Positions 4,775 to 6,122 of a stretch of DNA of 6,122 nt are shown here, piece after piece. The position numbers and the translations under genes are program-made. The DNA lies in NCBI GenBank assembly GCA_021819635.1, contig JAKAQQ010000058.1, forward strand, positions 1 to 6,122, given 5' to 3'. Origin of the DNA: Pseudomonadota bacterium (GTDB taxonomy: Bacteria > Pseudomonadota > Gammaproteobacteria > JAKAQQ01). A model generated the notes under the pieces. The model saw only the letters and a list, made by a program, of their open reading frames with translations, did not search any database and was not told where the DNA came from. Position 1 is the stretch's first letter, and the number at the start of each line of letters is the position of its first letter.

Positions 4775-6122
4775 GCGCCGTGGATCCCGAGAAGGACAAG
4801 GACGAGGACGAGGGTGGCGAAGGTGAGGGCGAGGTAGACGGCGAGCCGCCCGCGCTGAAGGCCCGTCGCGAGCCGGGTGAGGCGCTCGAGGAGGGCGGGC
4901 AGCGGAGCGTAGAGGAGGAGCGCGAGGCGATCGGCGACGCTCACCCGGTAGTAGGGGTGAAGGTCCTCGGGTTGGGGGAGGCGGCGTTCGACGACGAAGA
5001 AGGGAGCGAAGATGCGGCGGATCGGCTGGCCGAAGCCCTCGCTCGTGTCCTGGGCGCGGGGGCCGGGGGGGGGGCCGCCGCAGGCCCACAGGGGCGCCGG
5101 GGCGGTGGCCGGGGCCGTGCGCCGGAGCGCGAGGGCGAGGACCGCGAGAAGAACGGCGACGGTCACGACGAGCGGAACGGGCGCGTAGGCGACGCCGGTT
5201 TCGGCGAAGGTCACGACCGTGGCGGACGCCCCCGCGAGGGCGGCGCCCGGGCCGAGGACGCGGGCGGCCGCGACGGCCAGGAAGGCTACGACCGCCCCGG
5301 GCATGAAGCCGAGCGCGAGGGCCGCCGCGGCGAGGCTTCCGAGCCCCACCCGTTCGTCGACGCCGGCGTCGTGAGCGTGGACGAGGCGGGCCTCCCGCGG
5401 TCGGCCGAGGAAGGCCACGGTGTAGAACTTGACCATGACGTAGGCGGCCAGGGCGGCGGTGAGGACGAAGACCGCGGCGGCGAGCGGCAGGAGCAGGTTG
5501 AAGGGGGTGGCGAAGACGCGGGGCGTCGTCAGCCAGGTCTGGAGAAGGAGCCATTCGGCCACGAACCCCCCGAGGGGCGGAAGCCCGGCGAGCGCCGCCG
5601 CGCCGAAGAACGCGGTGGTGCCGACCCACGGCATGCGTTCGAGCAGTCCCCCGAGCCGTCCGAGGTTGCGTTCGCCCGTGGCGTGGAGGACCGAGCCGGC
5701 GGCGAGGAAGAGGAGGCTCTTGCCGACGGTGTGGTTGAGGCAGAGGTAGAGACAGGCCACGAGGGCGAGGGCGGCGAGGAGCGTCTGGTGGACGGTCGCA
5801 AAGAGCAGCGCGAGGCCGAACGCGGTGGCGATGAGCCCGATGTTTTCGATCGAGGAATAGGCCAGGAGCCTCTTGACGTCGGTCTGGACCGCGGCGAAGA
5901 GGGCGCCGTAGAGCCCGCTCACGCTTCCGATCGCGACGATGAGAAGTCCCCACCAGGGCGCGAGCTCGGGCCGGAGGATTCCGACGACACGGATGAGGCC
6001 GTAGAGGGCGACTTCGAGCATCACCCCGCTCATGAGGGCCGAGACGGGCGACGGCGCGGCCGGGTGCGCTTCGGGGAGCCAGACGTGGGCGGGGAGGAGC
6101 CCGGCCTTGGCCCCGAAGCCCC
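4771..6122 (-). CDS. hyfB: Antiporter-like membrane subunit, NuoL-type (hydrogenase-4 component B), N-terminus outside window
   Basis: The C-terminal 449 residues of the large antiporter-like subunit HyfB/HycC are visible. E. coli HyfB is about 670 residues, so roughly 220 are missing beyond the window edge. The visible part opens at the edge with GFGAKAGLLPAHVWLPEAHP and continues AAPSPVSALMSGVM, the broken-helix-7 signature, with the key lysine at visible residue 5. Then come TDVKRLLAYSSIENIGL (80-96), HTVGKSLLFLAAGSVLHATG (130-149, His130/Lys134), GLPPLGGFVAEWLLL (179-193, Glu189) and MVKFYTVAFLGRPREARL (229-246, Lys231). The HyfB-specific C-terminal region WACGG...QDTSEGFGQPIRRIFAPFF (346-375) precedes a final anchor helix near 427-445. 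The ATG at 6033 is an internal methionine, not the start, since the conserved motif lies upstream of it in frame. Its stop overlaps the hyfC GTG. It is inferred to be an ion-translocating subunit of the membrane arm. Confidence 0.97.
   Translation of the reverse strand, partial: GFGAKAGLLPAHVWLPEAHPAAPSPVSALMSGVMLEVALYGLIRVVGILRPELAPWWGLLIVAIGSVSGLYGALFAAVQTDVKRLLAYSSIENIGLIATAFGLALLFATVHQTLLAALALVACLYLCLNHTVGKSLLFLAAGSVLHATGERNLGRLGGLLERMPWVGTTAFFGAAALAGLPPLGGFVAEWLLLQTWLTTPRVFATPFNLLLPLAAAVFVLTAALAAYVMVKFYTVAFLGRPREARLVHAHDAGVDERVGLGSLAAAALALGFMPGAVVAFLAVAAARVLGPGAALAGASATVVTFAETGVAYAPVPLVVTVAVLLAVLALALRRTAPATAPAPLWACGGPPPGPRAQDTSEGFGQPIRRIFAPFFVVERRLPQPEDLHPYYRVSVADRLALLLYAPLPALLERLTRLATGLQRGRLAVYLALTFATLVLVLVLLGIHGA
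5065..5074. repeat. Homopolymer run of ten G (ten C in the hyfB coding strand)
   Basis: Ten consecutive G on the plus strand encode the Pro-Pro-Pro of WACGGPPPGPRAQ in hyfB. The frame is continuous across it, with HyfB-like sequence on both sides (WACGG before, TSEGFGQPIRR after), so the assembled length is in frame. A run of this length is prone to polymerase slippage or to sequencing error. Confidence 0.8.

Noticed and set aside
4775..5953. N-terminal extension of hyfC in the same frame (about 390 residues)
   Set aside because: It is a shadow of hyfB with Arg/Pro-rich sequence. HyfC family length and the GTGA junction fix the start at 4774.

Overview
The window is a single tightly packed operon segment, read entirely on the minus strand, that encodes a membrane-bound complex of the hydrogenase-4 / complex I superfamily (Hyf/Hyc type). 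In transcription order (high to low coordinates) the genes are hyfB (N-terminus outside the window), hyfC, hyfE, hyfF, hyfG and hyfI (C-terminus outside the window). Four successive junctions (B/C, C/E, E/F, F/G) are 4-base NTGA stop/start overlaps. The last junction (G/I) has an 11-base gap carrying a Shine-Dalgarno-like purine run. There is no gene-free stretch, RNA gene, mobile element, promoter or terminator that I can support.

The DNA is very GC-rich (roughly 70 percent by eye), four of the five visible start codons are GTG, and codon third positions are almost all G or C. This fits a high-GC bacterium, for example a deltaproteobacterial, acidobacterial, Rokubacteria-like or similar lineage, possibly from a metagenome. 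The sequence alone does not fix the taxon. The high GC content also creates long spurious open frames on the opposite strand.

The genes fit together as one machine. HyfB and HyfF are antiporter-like (NuoL/M/N-type) subunits with their key charged residues intact. HyfC is the NuoH-like membrane anchor and HyfE a NuoK-related membrane subunit. HyfG is a fused NuoC-like plus NuoD/large-subunit protein, and HyfI is the NuoB-like small subunit with its Cys-x-x-Cys-Glu motif. HyfD (a third antiporter-like subunit) is absent between hyfC and hyfE, and HyfH (the ferredoxin-like subunit) is absent between hyfG and hyfI.

The main point of interest is that HyfG has lost both cysteine pairs that hold the [NiFe] centre in true hydrogenases, and it ends where the maturation-cleaved tail would begin. 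It also lacks the complex I quinone-site tyrosine and histidine at the aligned positions. The complex is therefore probably not a hydrogenase. It resembles the energy-converting-hydrogenase-related (Ehr) complexes, whose reaction is unknown, and automatic annotation as 'hydrogenase-4' would mislead.
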